55,798 bases of DNA from Octadecabacter dasysiphoniae (GTDB taxonomy: Bacteria; Pseudomonadota; Alphaproteobacteria; Rhodobacterales; Rhodobacteraceae): positions 1,358,897-1,414,694 of the forward strand of contig NZ_JAKGAQ010000001.1 in the NCBI RefSeq assembly GCF_021532615.1, written 5' to 3'. Position 1 is the stretch's first letter. Every line of letters starts with the position of its first letter. Under the pieces are notes generated by a model. That model had not been told where the DNA came from. It saw only the letters and a program-made list of their open reading frames with translations, and ran no database searches. The translations under genes were made by a program, and so were the position numbers. Below, piece by piece: positions 1-8,359 of this stretch.

Positions 1-1007
1 AAGGCCACAAGATCAGCATCGTGCGCGTTGGCATCCGAATAAACGCCAAGCGCTGCGGTATCCCGCCCGTGCAACACAAGTGCCGCAGTGTGCGCATAAC
101 TGAACTTCATTTCCAGCCCCGTCTGCGGCACCGCGATATTGCACACGTTAAGCCATCGGGGATGGGTTTGGATCGTTACGGCGTCAGGCATCGGCCCGTC
201 GTATTGGCCCACGGCCTCAAGCATTGCGTGCAACCCGTGGCAGCAGGCATGAAATTTATGGCTTACTTGCGTCATGTACCAGTGCTGGCCCATGCCGTCG
301 AATGCCGTTAAATCCCCTGCCCCGTGATGTGTTGCGCCAAACCCTTGCGGCCCATCCAAACCTGCGCCGCGCGTGTCAAACCCAGCCAAGGCCAGTTGTG
401 CCGCTTCAACGCCCGTGCGCGCCGCCAGACCTGCATGATAGGGTTTACCCATCGTCCCGAACTGCGACTTTAACCCAGCGGCCTGCGTTGACGCGATGCC
501 AAAGGCCGCCTGCATTTGGCCCGCGTCCAATCCCAACAGCCGTCCCGCCGCCGCCGTAGCCCCGAAAGCACCAGCCGTGGCTGTTTGATGAAAACCAACT
601 TCGTAATGACCACGGCCAAGCCACAGCCCCACGCGCACAGACACTTCGGAACCAATCTGCGCGGCCTCAATCATTGTTTGTCCGTTGGCGGGCAGCGCCA
701 CCGCTGCCGGAAACACGGCCACAGACGGATGCCCGATGTGCGCAAAATGCGTGTCGTCGTAATCCAAGGCATGGCTTGTCGCGCCATTGATCCACGCCGC
801 CATGGCCGCGCTGGGTGCGTTGCCCCCAAATACCGGTTCTGACCCAGCACCGACCTGCGCGCGCATGATTTGTGAAACGGGCTCGTCTATTCCAGCGATC
901 CCGCAGGCCATCCAATCATAAAGCGACAGTCGCATAATCGCCAAAGCATCTGCATCGCGCGGCGCGGGGCCGCACGCGAACTCAGCCAGATGCGCAGCGA
1001 TGGTCAT
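1..1007 (-). CDS. MmgE/PrpD family protein, 3' end beyond window
   Basis: The first 335 residues or so can be read from ATG at 1007 leftward without a stop; the reading frame runs off the left edge. The family includes 2-methylcitrate dehydratase (PrpD) and cis-aconitate decarboxylase-like enzymes, usually about 450 residues, so roughly a quarter is missing. Family hallmarks seen are an N-terminal helical part with ALDYDDTH near residue 83, GHPSVAVFPA, a Gly/Ala-rich stretch, a GLKSQFGTMGKPYHAG segment, and SHKFHACCHGLHA followed by the start of the second domain. The ATG overlaps the stop of the downstream-reading RatA gene by 4 bases (ATGA), so the two are probably cotranscribed. Substrate cannot be told from sequence; a true methylcitrate pathway role is unproven because no prpB or prpC is seen here. 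Confidence 0.85.
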   Translation of the reverse strand, partial: MTIAAHLAEFACGPAPRDADALAIMRLSLYDWMACGIAGIDEPVSQIMRAQVGAGSEPVFGGNAPSAAMAAWINGATSHALDYDDTHFAHIGHPSVAVFPAAVALPANGQTMIEAAQIGSEVSVRVGLWLGRGHYEVGFHQTATAGAFGATAAAGRLLGLDAGQMQAAFGIASTQAAGLKSQFGTMGKPYHAGLAARTGVEAAQLALAGFDTRGAGLDGPQGFGATHHGAGDLTAFDGMGQHWYMTQVSHKFHACCHGLHAMLEAVGQYDGPMPDAVTIQTHPRWLNVCNIAVPQTGLEMKFSYAHTAALVLHGRDTAALGVYSDANAHDADLVA

Positions 1008-1447
1008 CCGTAAAGCTCTGCGGCGCGGCGTTCAAAGGCGCGCACAATCTGCTGCATCGCTTGGTTGAAAAACATACCAGCCGCGCCTTGAAGCAGCTTG
1101 TTGCGAAATTCGAAATCAACTTCGAAATGCACATCGCACCCATCTTCGGTATCCGCAAACGTCCACGTTGATTCCAGATATTTGAACGGCCCGTCGATAT
1201 AGGCCGTGTCGATCTTGCGCGCCTCGGGCCACAGCAAAACTCGTGATCCGAATTTTTCACGAAACACCTTAAAGCTGACCACGAGATCGGCCAGCATTTC
1301 TGTATGATCCCCGTGATCCTTCGTTGATCTGATCCGCGCCGCCGCCGTCCACGGCAAAAACTTGGGGTAATTGGCAACGTCTGCAACCAGATCGTACATT
1401 TGATCGGCGCCATAGGGCAGACGTTTGGTTTCGGAATGGGCGGGCAT
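1004..1447 (-). CDS. ratA: RatA / COQ10-type START-domain protein
   Basis: 147 residues from ATG 1447, starting [20 protein letters not shown]. It is a small single-domain polyketide-cyclase/START-fold protein of the COQ10 (ubiquinone-binding) family. YPKFLPW near residue 30 and the C-terminal amphipathic helix [16 protein letters not shown] are typical. Family members bind ubiquinone or a related lipid and support respiration; the RatA name comes from an E. coli ribosome-association claim that probably does not apply here. A longer frame to 1540 exists, but it would run through the upstream spacer and into the divergent hpt start, so the start at 1447 is preferred. The stop overlaps the PrpD-family start by 4 bases. 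Confidence 0.85.
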   Translation of the reverse strand: MPAHSETKRLPYGADQMYDLVADVANYPKFLPWTAAARIRSTKDHGDHTEMLADLVVSFKVFREKFGSRVLLWPEARKIDTAYIDGPFKYLESTWTFADTEDGCDVHFEVDFEFRNKLLQGAAGMFFNQAMQQIVRAFERRAAELYG

Positions 1448-1531
1448 GGTGGTCTTTCGGTCGTGACATTGCCCACCCATGTCGTATGGTTTGGACGAAA
1501 TTTCAAGCAATTGGCACAAGGCCGAGACCAG

Positions 1532-2068
1532 ATGACGCAAGCACCTTATGAAATCGACGTAATGATCTCGGCCAAATCGATCGCGGCGCGCATCGAAGAC
1601 CTCGCTAAAATAATCGAATCCGAATTCAAAGATACAGACAAACTCGTGGTGGTTGGCCTGTTGCGCGGCAGTTTTGTTTTCATTGCCGATCTGGTGCGCG
1701 AATTGGATCTACCGGTTGAAGTCGATTTCTTGGAGGCCTCCAGTTACGGCGACGGTATGGAATCCTCGCGCGAGGTGCGCATCCTCAAAGACATCCGCGG
1801 ACAGATTGAAGGGCGTGATGTGCTGGTCGTCGAAGACATCGTCGATACGGGCCACACCTTGCACCAGGTCATGGAAGTGCTGGGCACGCGACACCCCGCC
1901 AAGATTAAATCCATTGCCCTTCTCGACAAACCGGCGCGGCGCGAAGTCGATATGAAGGCCGATTACACAGGCTTTGAAATTCCTGATGAATTTGTTGTCG
2001 GCTACGGGATCGATTATGCCCAACGCAACCGCAACTTGCCGTTCATTGGCAAAGTAAGGTTCACCTGA
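1532..2068 (+). CDS. hpt: hypoxanthine phosphoribosyltransferase
   Basis: 178 residues. The enzyme joins hypoxanthine (and usually guanine) to PRPP to give IMP/GMP in purine salvage, in the cytosol. The PRPP-binding loop [14 protein letters not shown] lies at residues 97-110 with the two acidic residues ED, and the pyrophosphate loop LRGSFVF at 44-50. The C-terminal part has the purine-contacting [11 protein letters not shown]. The start at 1532 ([10 protein letters not shown]) gives the normal family length; an upstream in-frame start at 1400 would overlap ratA and add a non-homologous 44 residues. It is divergent from ratA with an 84-bp gap between start codons. Confidence 0.93.
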   Translation: MTQAPYEIDVMISAKSIAARIEDLAKIIESEFKDTDKLVVVGLLRGSFVFIADLVRELDLPVEVDFLEASSYGDGMESSREVRILKDIRGQIEGRDVLVVEDIVDTGHTLHQVMEVLGTRHPAKIKSIALLDKPARREVDMKADYTGFEIPDEFVVGYGIDYAQRNRNLPFIGKVRFT

Positions 2069-2174
2069 CAGCACACGCGTTTGTGCGCCGATGCACGTAA
2101 TTTAATCACATTCTTTCAACGGAGCCGTGTTAGCGTTTACGTATAACTTGTCTGACACCTGTAGGAGAACGCAT

Positions 2175-2621
2175 ATGAAATCCCTTATTTTACTGGCTGG
2201 TGTGGCCACAGTCGCCGTTGGAACCATGGCATTTGCGCAAGATGACGTCGATCCGGCCGTCACGGCACGACAAGCCCATATGCAGCTTTATGCGCACAAC
2301 ATCGGCATTCTTGGCGGCATGGCGCAGGCGAAAATCGACTATGATGCGGAACTGGCGCAGATCGCCGCCAACAATCTGGCAGCAGTCGCCGCCTTGGACG
2401 AAACGACCTATTGGATCGAAGGCACAGCCGAGGGCACCAAAGCGCTGCCCGCGATTTGGGAAAATATGGATGACTTCATGGCGAAACAGGACGGTATGAC
2501 AAATGCGGCGGCTGCCATGGCCGACGTTGCGGGCACTGATCTGGCCAGCCTTCAGGGTGCAATGGGTGATTTGGGCGGGGCCTGTTCCGCCTGTCACCGT
2601 GAATACCGACAGCGCAACTAA
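2175..2621 (+). CDS. cytochrome c' (monoheme, periplasmic)
   Basis: 148 residues with a cleavable signal peptide (MKSLILLAGVATVAVGTMAFA, cut before QDD). The haem motif CSACHREY sits at the extreme C-terminus (Cys137, Cys140, His141), which with the four-helix content defines class II cytochrome c'. These periplasmic haem proteins bind NO and other gases or carry electrons. A Shine-Dalgarno AGGAGA lies 8 bases before ATG 2175; the longer frame from 2127 lacks one and would bury the signal peptide. The stop is only 3 bases before the next gene, another c-type cytochrome, so they form a two-gene operon. Confidence 0.88.
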   Translation: MKSLILLAGVATVAVGTMAFAQDDVDPAVTARQAHMQLYAHNIGILGGMAQAKIDYDAELAQIAANNLAAVAALDETTYWIEGTAEGTKALPAIWENMDDFMAKQDGMTNAAAAMADVAGTDLASLQGAMGDLGGACSACHREYRQRN

Positions 2622-2624
2622 CCC

Positions 2625-3503
2625 ATGGGCTACGGTCGCTGGATCAGCGGTTTCGGGGTGGTCGGGCTGGGGGTGGCGTTCTTTGTCACTGCGCCCGCCC
2701 CCCTGCCCGACGACGCCCTGATCGGCGCAGACGGCACCGCCTTGATCGGTGATCCAATCGCAGGGGAAATGGTGTTTCACGCGGCGGGCTGCGCGTCGTG
2801 CCACAGTGCAGAGGGCACCGATGCGCTTGCCGGTGGGAAAAGCTTTGTCAGCGATTTTGGTACTTTTTACGCGCCCAACATCTCAACCGATGTCGATCAT
2901 GGGATCGGGGCGTGGTCAGATCACGATCTTGCCTCCGCGATGATCGCAGGCGTATCGCCAAACGGCGCGCATTATTATCCCGCTTTCCCTTACACCACTT
3001 ACTCCAAAATGACCCCACAAGACGCGGTTGATCTTATTGCCCATCTGCGCAGCCTGCCCGCCGATGCGACGCCATCGCGCGATCATGACGTGGGTTTTCC
3101 GTTCAACATCCGCCGTCTGCTTGGCGGGTGGAAATTCTTGTTCGCCAGCGATGATTGGGTCGTGGCAGATGTCGCAACGCCCGAACTGGAACGCGGCCGC
3201 TATCTGGTTGAGGCGTTGGGCCATTGCGCCGAATGTCACACGCCGCGCAATGCATTGGGGGCCTTGAACACGGGCGACTGGATGCGCGGTGCGGCAAATC
3301 CTTCGGGCGATGGGACCATTCCTTCTGTCCATTCCGACGACTTGGGTTGGAGCGCGCAGGACATTGCCATCTACCTCGACAGCGGGTTCACGCCCGACTT
3401 TGATACTGTCGGTGGTGAAATGGTCGATGTCGTTGATAACACATCACAATTAAGCGACGAAGATCGCGCCGCCATCGCTGCTTATCTGGTCGCGCTGCCC
3501 TAG
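2625..3503 (+). CDS. diheme cytochrome c, membrane-anchored
   Basis: 292 residues with one N-terminal hydrophobic anchor (residues 5-25) and two class I haem-binding motifs, CASCH at 56-60 and CAECH at 201-205. A methionine in the family-typical YTTYSKMT segment (Met129) is a likely sixth ligand of the first haem. It resembles the c-type subunits of membrane alcohol/gluconate dehydrogenases (FPYTTYSKMT and NISTDVDHGIGAWSD are typical) but stands alone without a flavoprotein partner. It follows the cytochrome c' gene after 3 bases, so an electron-transfer pair is likely. It ends 7 bases before the convergent lipA stop. Confidence 0.85.
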   Translation: MGYGRWISGFGVVGLGVAFFVTAPAPLPDDALIGADGTALIGDPIAGEMVFHAAGCASCHSAEGTDALAGGKSFVSDFGTFYAPNISTDVDHGIGAWSDHDLASAMIAGVSPNGAHYYPAFPYTTYSKMTPQDAVDLIAHLRSLPADATPSRDHDVGFPFNIRRLLGGWKFLFASDDWVVADVATPELERGRYLVEALGHCAECHTPRNALGALNTGDWMRGAANPSGDGTIPSVHSDDLGWSAQDIAIYLDSGFTPDFDTVGGEMVDVVDNTSQLSDEDRAAIAAYLVALP

Positions 3504-3510
3504 CCCGCCA

Positions 3511-4467
3511 TTATGACCCGAGCTTTTCTATCCGTGCAGCGCGCAGTCGGGCAAAATCATCGCCCGCGTGATAGCTGGACCGCGTCAACGGCGACGCAGA
3601 TACCATCAAGAAGCCTTTGTTGAACGCCGTCTTTTCATAGGTGGCGAATTCATCAGGCGTCACAAACCGGTCCACCGCGTGGTGCTTTGGTGTGGGCTGC
3701 AAATATTGGCCAATGGTCAGAAAATCGATGTCCGCCGCACGCATGTCTTCCATCACTTGCGTGACGGATTGTTTGTCTTCGCCAAGACCAACCATGATGC
3801 CCGATTTGGTGAACATCGTCGGGTCGAGTTCTTTGACACGCTGCAACAAACGCAGGGAATGGAAATACCGCGCGCCCGGGCGAACCTCGGGGTACAATCC
3901 GGGCACCGTTTCAAGGTTGTGATTGAACACATCAGGGCGCGCCGCAACTACAATTTCCAGCACTGATGGGTCGCAGCGGATGAAATCCGGCGTCAAAATT
4001 TCGATCGTGGTGCGTGGTGATTGTTTGCGAATGGCGCGGATCGTTTGGGCGAAATGCTCGGCCCCGCCATCTTCAATGTCGTCACGATCCACGGATGTGA
4101 TCACCACGTGGTTCAGGCCCAGTTTTTTCACCGCATCGGCCACGCGGCCCGGTTCAAACACGTCCAGATCCTCGGGCGGCTTGCCCGTGGCGATGTTGCA
4201 GAACGTACAGGCCCGCGTGCAGACCTCGCCCATGATCATCATGGTCGCGTGCCCTTGGGACCAGCATTCTCCTACATTGGGGCAGCCGGCCTCTTCGCAC
4301 ACGGTCGTTAGTTTGTGGTCGCGCATGATGTTGCGCGTTGCCTTATACCCTTCGCTGGTCGGTGCCTTCACGCGAATCCAGTCAGGTTTCTTTGGCTGCA
4401 CATTATCCGAGCGTTTTTGCTTTTCAGGGTGACGCTGGGCCGGAATTTTAAGATCGCGCGGTGACAT
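3511..4467 (-). CDS. lipA: lipoyl synthase
   Basis: 318 residues from ATG 4467. This radical-SAM enzyme inserts two sulfurs into octanoyl groups on E2/GcvH proteins, making lipoyl cofactor. The auxiliary-cluster motif [12 protein letters not shown] gives Cys57, Cys62 and Cys68; the radical-SAM motif CTRACTFC gives Cys83, Cys87 and Cys90. The C-terminal RSSYHA motif carries the serine ligand of the auxiliary cluster. An upstream in-frame ATG at 4485 exists, but GAGGAG lies just before the 4467 ATG, so the shorter start is chosen. No lipB is adjacent in this window. Confidence 0.96.
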   Translation of the reverse strand: MSPRDLKIPAQRHPEKQKRSDNVQPKKPDWIRVKAPTSEGYKATRNIMRDHKLTTVCEEAGCPNVGECWSQGHATMMIMGEVCTRACTFCNIATGKPPEDLDVFEPGRVADAVKKLGLNHVVITSVDRDDIEDGGAEHFAQTIRAIRKQSPRTTIEILTPDFIRCDPSVLEIVVAARPDVFNHNLETVPGLYPEVRPGARYFHSLRLLQRVKELDPTMFTKSGIMVGLGEDKQSVTQVMEDMRAADIDFLTIGQYLQPTPKHHAVDRFVTPDEFATYEKTAFNKGFLMVSASPLTRSSYHAGDDFARLRAARIEKLGS

Positions 4468-4569
4468 GGGCTTCTCCTCTTGCATCCTATTTAGGGGGCA
4501 AGTGTGGATTTGTCCAAGGGTGTCAGTGTCGCGGGTTTCGGAATTGCGCGGGGTGCATGGCTTATTGGG

Positions 4570-5613
4570 TTAACCGATTTTCGGGCCCAATTCGCCCGTT
4601 GCTTCATAATGCAGAACAAGGCGTTGCAACGCGATGCGCAACACCACTTTGCCAGACCGCGCCGCCCAGCCCATGTGCTTTTCGGTGGTTTCCAGCCCTT
4701 CAAGCAAACAACAACACCGAAGCGCAATTTCAGACAGCCCCGGCCCCAAGAACGCAAGCGCCTGCGCGACCTGCACAGCCGCCCCGTTTCCTGTTGTATC
4801 CACGGGCTGGTGGTTTTGAATAGCGCTGAGGACCGCCTCCCAATCTTTCGGAGGCTCCCCTGCAGCTGGTCGGCCGACTTGCGCCAATTCGTAATCTTCG
4901 CGCAACCTTTCTGCGGCGCGCACCATGGAGCGGTTCAAAAACGGCTGCCCGTCGCGGTCCTTGCGGCGGGATAAACCGACCACGGGGCTGTCTTGGGATG
5001 GCATGCGTGCCATGACGTGTTTGTCGTCCCACACACCGACGCCTTTAGGCGCGCCTTCAAAACCTGCTGGTGCCTCGGCCATGGCGCGGGCGTGGTTTTC
5101 GCCCTGCGCCGTGAGTTCGCGCAGTGCGACCCGCCCCGCAGGCGTAATGCGATAGCGCAGCACCCGTCCGACAGTTTGCCCCGCCGCGATCCACCCCCGT
5201 AAGGCCAGCGTCATCGCCGTTTCAGATGGCAATTTGGTCCCGTGATCATGATCGCCTTTGGGGGTGTCTTGCAAGATCACGCCCTGTTCCATCCCCAGCG
5301 CAATCGCGAGCAAGGCATCAGGCATCGCCAAACGACGCAGCGCTTGCATCAGTTCAAGTTCGGTTGCCGGATGCGCGGCACTGCCCTCTTCGGCCAGTGC
5401 TTTGATGGCGCGGTCCACCAATGGGTCATCGCGGCGTTGTTCAACCTTGCGGACCTGCCGCATGATCGTTGATGCATGACACGCCTGAGACCGCGCAAGG
5501 ACGCGGATTGGCTGCCCCATTTCTGTGTGAAAAACATAATTCCTGACGTCTAACGGCACCCACGACGGCACCGCACGCCCAGCGTGTTTCCTGTCGGTCA
5601 TTTCGCTTCCCAT
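4570..5613 (-). CDS. DUF6456 helix-turn-helix protein, GafA-like GTA activator
   Basis: 347 residues. The N-terminal half has a helix-turn-helix-like segment (QACHASTIMRQVRKVEQR, about residues 45-65). The C-terminal 110 residues form the DUF6456 domain, with FLGPGLSEIALRCCCLLEGLE followed by GWAARSGKVVLRIALQRL. From family knowledge, the Rhodobacter capsulatus gene-transfer-agent activator GafA is a DUF6456 protein; assignment of this gene as its orthologue is inference from domain, length and the divergent DUF6477 partner. GafA-type proteins bind DNA and contact RNA polymerase to switch on GTA genes downstream of CckA-ChpT-CtrA. A start at 5601 (MTDRKH) is equally possible. The gene diverges from DUF6477 over about 200 bp. 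Confidence 0.72.
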   Translation of the reverse strand: MGSEMTDRKHAGRAVPSWVPLDVRNYVFHTEMGQPIRVLARSQACHASTIMRQVRKVEQRRDDPLVDRAIKALAEEGSAAHPATELELMQALRRLAMPDALLAIALGMEQGVILQDTPKGDHDHGTKLPSETAMTLALRGWIAAGQTVGRVLRYRITPAGRVALRELTAQGENHARAMAEAPAGFEGAPKGVGVWDDKHVMARMPSQDSPVVGLSRRKDRDGQPFLNRSMVRAAERLREDYELAQVGRPAAGEPPKDWEAVLSAIQNHQPVDTTGNGAAVQVAQALAFLGPGLSEIALRCCCLLEGLETTEKHMGWAARSGKVVLRIALQRLVLHYEATGELGPKIG

Positions 5614-5686
5614 TCCCTAATCCAGCCCCCAGCAGGGCCAAACATGAACACAACCCTTACGTGCAAATGTTTCTGTTTGGTTAATT

Positions 5687-5761
5687 TTATCCACAGGCCT
5701 CCAAAATTGTTTCCAAAGTATAAACAATGATTAACGGACCGAACGGTGAAAGTTATCCACA
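5687..5761 (+). promoter_or_regulatory. two perfect DnaA-box sequences between DUF6456 and DUF6477
   Basis: TTATCCACA occurs at 5687-5695 and again at 5753-5761, both on the plus strand, in the A/T-rich 206-bp divergent spacer. Both match the DnaA-box consensus at all nine positions. They could be binding sites for DnaA or for the GafA-like product, whose family is described as having a DnaA-like DNA-binding region. The second box ends 59 bases before the DUF6477 start. Function is inferred. Confidence 0.5.
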
Positions 5762-5819
5762 CGCAACACCCCTATAAGTTGTGGCAAAATTGTGGCGAAC
5801 TGATTTGGAGGGACACCAC

Positions 5820-6137
5820 ATGGAAGACGTACTGACACAGATTTCACGGCTCAAGCGGCCGACGCTTTTGGTCCGCACTGCGCGCCACGGGATTGAAGAC
5901 TATAATAGGCTCATCCACCTGCGCCGCTTACTAAAAACGGACAATTTGCCCAGCCCGGGAAAGGCGATTTTAAAGCTGATGGAGCTTGAAACGATTGTAG
6001 ATGAACAGCGCACATCCAAGCGTGCCGAATACTCGGTCGCGCGCCACGTGGAATTGATTGTCGCGCTCATGTGCGAGGCCCGAATCCTTAAGGCCTCCAA
6101 GGCATCAAGGGACCGATCCATGGCAAACGCGCGTTAA
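5820..6137 (+). CDS. DUF6477 family protein
   Basis: 105 residues, starting MEDVLTQISRLKRPTLLVRTAR, with the family's typical LKRPxLLVRxAR opening, DYNRLIHLRRLL, and a basic, Ala/Arg-rich C-terminal helix. The start at 5820 is preferred over 5781 because a GGAGGG Shine-Dalgarno lies 7 bases before it and homology begins there. No enzyme motif is visible. It is divergently paired with the DUF6456/GafA-like regulator, an arrangement recalled from other Rhodobacteraceae, where the neighbouring gene also affects gene-transfer-agent production; that link is from memory and inference. The 3' end enters a long inverted repeat. Confidence 0.75.
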   Translation: MEDVLTQISRLKRPTLLVRTARHGIEDYNRLIHLRRLLKTDNLPSPGKAILKLMELETIVDEQRTSKRAEYSVARHVELIVALMCEARILKASKASRDRSMANAR

Positions 6138-6178
6138 CACCTGTGGCAAAAAAGCATGAACAGGCGTTAACGTTTGCG
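6123..6178. terminator. long imperfect inverted repeat between convergent genes
   Basis: GTTAACACCTGT at 6133-6144 pairs with ACAGGCGTTAAC at 6160-6171 (11 of 12 bases). The stem extends outward, with GCAAAC at 6123-6128 against GTTTGC at 6172-6177, interrupted by a 4-base bulge. It covers the stop codon of DUF6477 and ends 3 bases before the stop of the convergent MttB-family gene. It may be a bidirectional terminator, but there is no strong T tract. Confidence 0.5.
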
Positions 6179-6180
6179 CA

Positions 6181-7737
6181 TCACATGAAGCTGTCAGGCA
6201 TTGAGGCCTTTTTGTCGGCGACATAGGCCTCAAGCGCCGCTTTGATCTCAGGGTCGAGCGGCGGGGCAACATAGGTGTCGATCAATTTAGTCACGCGGGA
6301 CGCCGCAAGGGTCTGGCTGTCGCGCGCGCCCTCTTCTTCCCAGGTCTCGAAGGGTTTGTAGTCAAACACCTCTGAGCGCCAGAAGGCCGTTTTGAAATTC
6401 TTTTGCGTATGTTCGCAGCCAAGGTAATGCCCGCCGGGGCCCACTTCGCGGATCGCGTCCATCGCTTGGGCGTTTTCGTCAATCTCGACGCCTTTGGCCA
6501 TGTGGTGCAACGTGCCCAGCTGATCTGCGTCTAGGACGAACTTTTCAAAATCGGCAACCAAGCCACCTTCGAGCCAACCACACGAATGCAGCATGAAGTT
6601 CACGCCGGACAAAAGCCCCATGTTCAGACTGTTTGCGGTTTCATAAGCCGCCTGCGCATCGGGCAGTTTCGATCCGCAGAACGACCCGGCAGAACGGTAC
6701 GGCAAGCCCAGACGACGCGCCAATTGGCCCGCCCCATTGGTGATATGGGCTGCTTCGGGCGTGCCAAACGTCGGCGCGCCGCTGTTCATATCGATAGACG
6801 TCACGAACGTGCCGAAAATGACAGGCGCACCCGGGCGGATGATTTGGGAATAGGCAACGCCGGCCATAACCTCGGCCAGAACCTGCGTCAGCGTACCCAT
6901 CACAGACACCGGCGCCATCGCCCCGCCTACGATAAATGGCGAAATAATCGCGGCCTGATTGTGCGCGGCGTAAACTTCCAACGCGCCCATCATCGTTTCA
7001 TCAAAGGTCAAAGGTGAATTGATGTTGATCAGCGATGTCATGACAGTGTTGTCAGCGACGAAGTCTTTACCGAACAAAATCTCGCACATTTCGATGCTGT
7101 CTTTGGCGCGGCTGGGGTCTGTGACGGATCCCATAAACGGCTTATCACTTAGCGTCATGTGGGCCATCAACATATCAAGATGTCGTTTATTGACCGGCAC
7201 ATCTGTGGGTTCGCACACAGTTCCGCCCGAATGGTGCAGCCACTTGGACATGTAGGCGAGCTTCACAAATTTTTCGAAATCCGCAATCGTTGCATACCGA
7301 CGCCCACCTTCGGAATCCCGCACGAACGGAGGACCATAAACAGGGGCAAGCACAAGGTCTTTGCCGCCGATTGTAACTGATTTTTCAGGGTTGCGGGCGT
7401 GTTGCACAAACGTAGACGGTGCTGTCGCGCACAGCTTGCGCGCCAGACCTTTGGGGATACGCACGCGTTCGCCGGTGACATCAGCCCCGACGGCGCGCCA
7501 GCGATCTAGCGCGTCGGGATTGTCGACAAACGCCACACCGATTTCTTCCAGCACCGTTTCGGCGTTGGCCTCAATGACATCGAGCGCCTCTTCTGACAGC
7601 ATTTCAAGATTTGGAATGTTGCGTGTGATCGTCTTGGCGGTGTCAAAACTAACCGCCGTGCGTTCTGCGCGCCGTGCAGCGCCGCCGCCCCCGCGTCCAC
7701 GACGTCCGGCGCGAGTTGGTTCAGCTGTCTCAGACAT
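6181..7737 (-). CDS. trimethylamine methyltransferase (MttB) family protein, non-pyrrolysine
   Basis: 518 residues from ATG 7737, following GGGGTG. The body is a TIM-barrel MttB/MtgB-type methyltransferase: VFVDNPDALDRWRAVGADV near the N-terminus, GGKDLVLAPVYGPPFVRD, FMGSVTDPSRAKDSIEMCEILFG, HITNGAGQLARRLGLPYRSAGSFCGSKLPDAQAAYE, and a C-terminal GGHYLGCEHTQKNF. The frame has no internal stop, so it lacks the amber-encoded pyrrolysine of archaeal MttB and belongs with the glycine-betaine-type or still unassigned non-Pyl members. Those proteins move a methyl group from a quaternary amine to a corrinoid protein. No corrinoid protein gene is adjacent. The N-terminus is Arg/Gly-rich and probably disordered. 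Confidence 0.88.
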   Translation of the reverse strand: MSETAEPTRAGRRGRGGGGAARRAERTAVSFDTAKTITRNIPNLEMLSEEALDVIEANAETVLEEIGVAFVDNPDALDRWRAVGADVTGERVRIPKGLARKLCATAPSTFVQHARNPEKSVTIGGKDLVLAPVYGPPFVRDSEGGRRYATIADFEKFVKLAYMSKWLHHSGGTVCEPTDVPVNKRHLDMLMAHMTLSDKPFMGSVTDPSRAKDSIEMCEILFGKDFVADNTVMTSLININSPLTFDETMMGALEVYAAHNQAAIISPFIVGGAMAPVSVMGTLTQVLAEVMAGVAYSQIIRPGAPVIFGTFVTSIDMNSGAPTFGTPEAAHITNGAGQLARRLGLPYRSAGSFCGSKLPDAQAAYETANSLNMGLLSGVNFMLHSCGWLEGGLVADFEKFVLDADQLGTLHHMAKGVEIDENAQAMDAIREVGPGGHYLGCEHTQKNFKTAFWRSEVFDYKPFETWEEEGARDSQTLAASRVTKLIDTYVAPPLDPEIKAALEAYVADKKASMPDSFM

Positions 7738-7837
7738 TGTGATCACCCCATTAGAATCCCGTTGACCCGAACGCTACACGCAGCCCTGCGGTGCGGGTCT
7801 CAAAGAAGCGGCCTTTGCGGGGCGAAAGCGACATGCG

Positions 7838-8335
7838 ATGACGTCGCATATGGAAAACCTAACGACTCATTGGCGCCCGATAGGCAAAATTGCAAACAAA
7901 GCGCTCGCGATTGTGCGGCGCGCAGGGCCCCTGGGCGATGAAATACTGGCCTGCGCCATTCCCGACGATACCGGTGCTATCAAGGGGTGGCGACCTTTGG
8001 GGGGATCAATCGAATTTGGGGAACAGGCCGCCGAAACGGTCTTGCGCGAACTGGGCGAAGAAATTTTCGCCACAGCTCGCATCATCAAACAGATTGATGT
8101 GGTTGAAAACATTTACGATCATCACGGAATTCGCGGGCACGAGGTGGTGTTTTTATTTGACGTCGAACTTATCGATCCGGGCCTTGCAAAAGATGACCAG
8201 TTCGTCCTCATCGAAGACAACGGATCACGCAATCTGGCAGGTTGGGTTCCTCTTTCTGATTTTGAGGCCGGAACGACGCGCCTGTTCCCTGACGGTTTGC
8301 TCTCGCGCCTCTCACCGCCGAATCCTTGCGCCTAA
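7838..8335 (+). CDS. NUDIX hydrolase
   Basis: 165 residues. The NUDIX box is clear at about residues 54-76: GGSIEFGEQAAETVLRELGEE, matching Gx5Ex7REUxEExGU except for the final Gly. The fold hydrolyses nucleoside diphosphate-linked compounds with Mg2+; substrate cannot be read from sequence. WRPLGGSIEFGE and HEVVFLFDVEL are typical of small NUDIX proteins of the MutT-like class. It is divergent from the MttB-family gene (100-bp gap) and ends 24 bases before guaA. A start at 7850 (MENLTTHW) is possible. Confidence 0.88.
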   Translation: MTSHMENLTTHWRPIGKIANKALAIVRRAGPLGDEILACAIPDDTGAIKGWRPLGGSIEFGEQAAETVLRELGEEIFATARIIKQIDVVENIYDHHGIRGHEVVFLFDVELIDPGLAKDDQFVLIEDNGSRNLAGWVPLSDFEAGTTRLFPDGLLSRLSPPNPCA

Positions 8336-8359
8336 GCCCTGCGCGTTTTACGACGCGTC

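Noticed and set aside
1004..1447. RatA as a toxin of a toxin-antitoxin pair
   Set aside because: The name is historical; the gene belongs to the ubiquinone-binding COQ10 family and no antitoxin gene is beside it.
5614..5819. Chromosome origin (oriC)
   Set aside because: Two perfect DnaA boxes and A/T-rich DNA are present, but there are only two boxes and none of the usual origin neighbours (dnaA, dnaN, hemE, parAB). A regulated promoter fits better.
6181..7737. Pyrrolysine-containing MttB
   Set aside because: The frame is open across its full length with no internal amber codon, so pyrrolysine is not needed.
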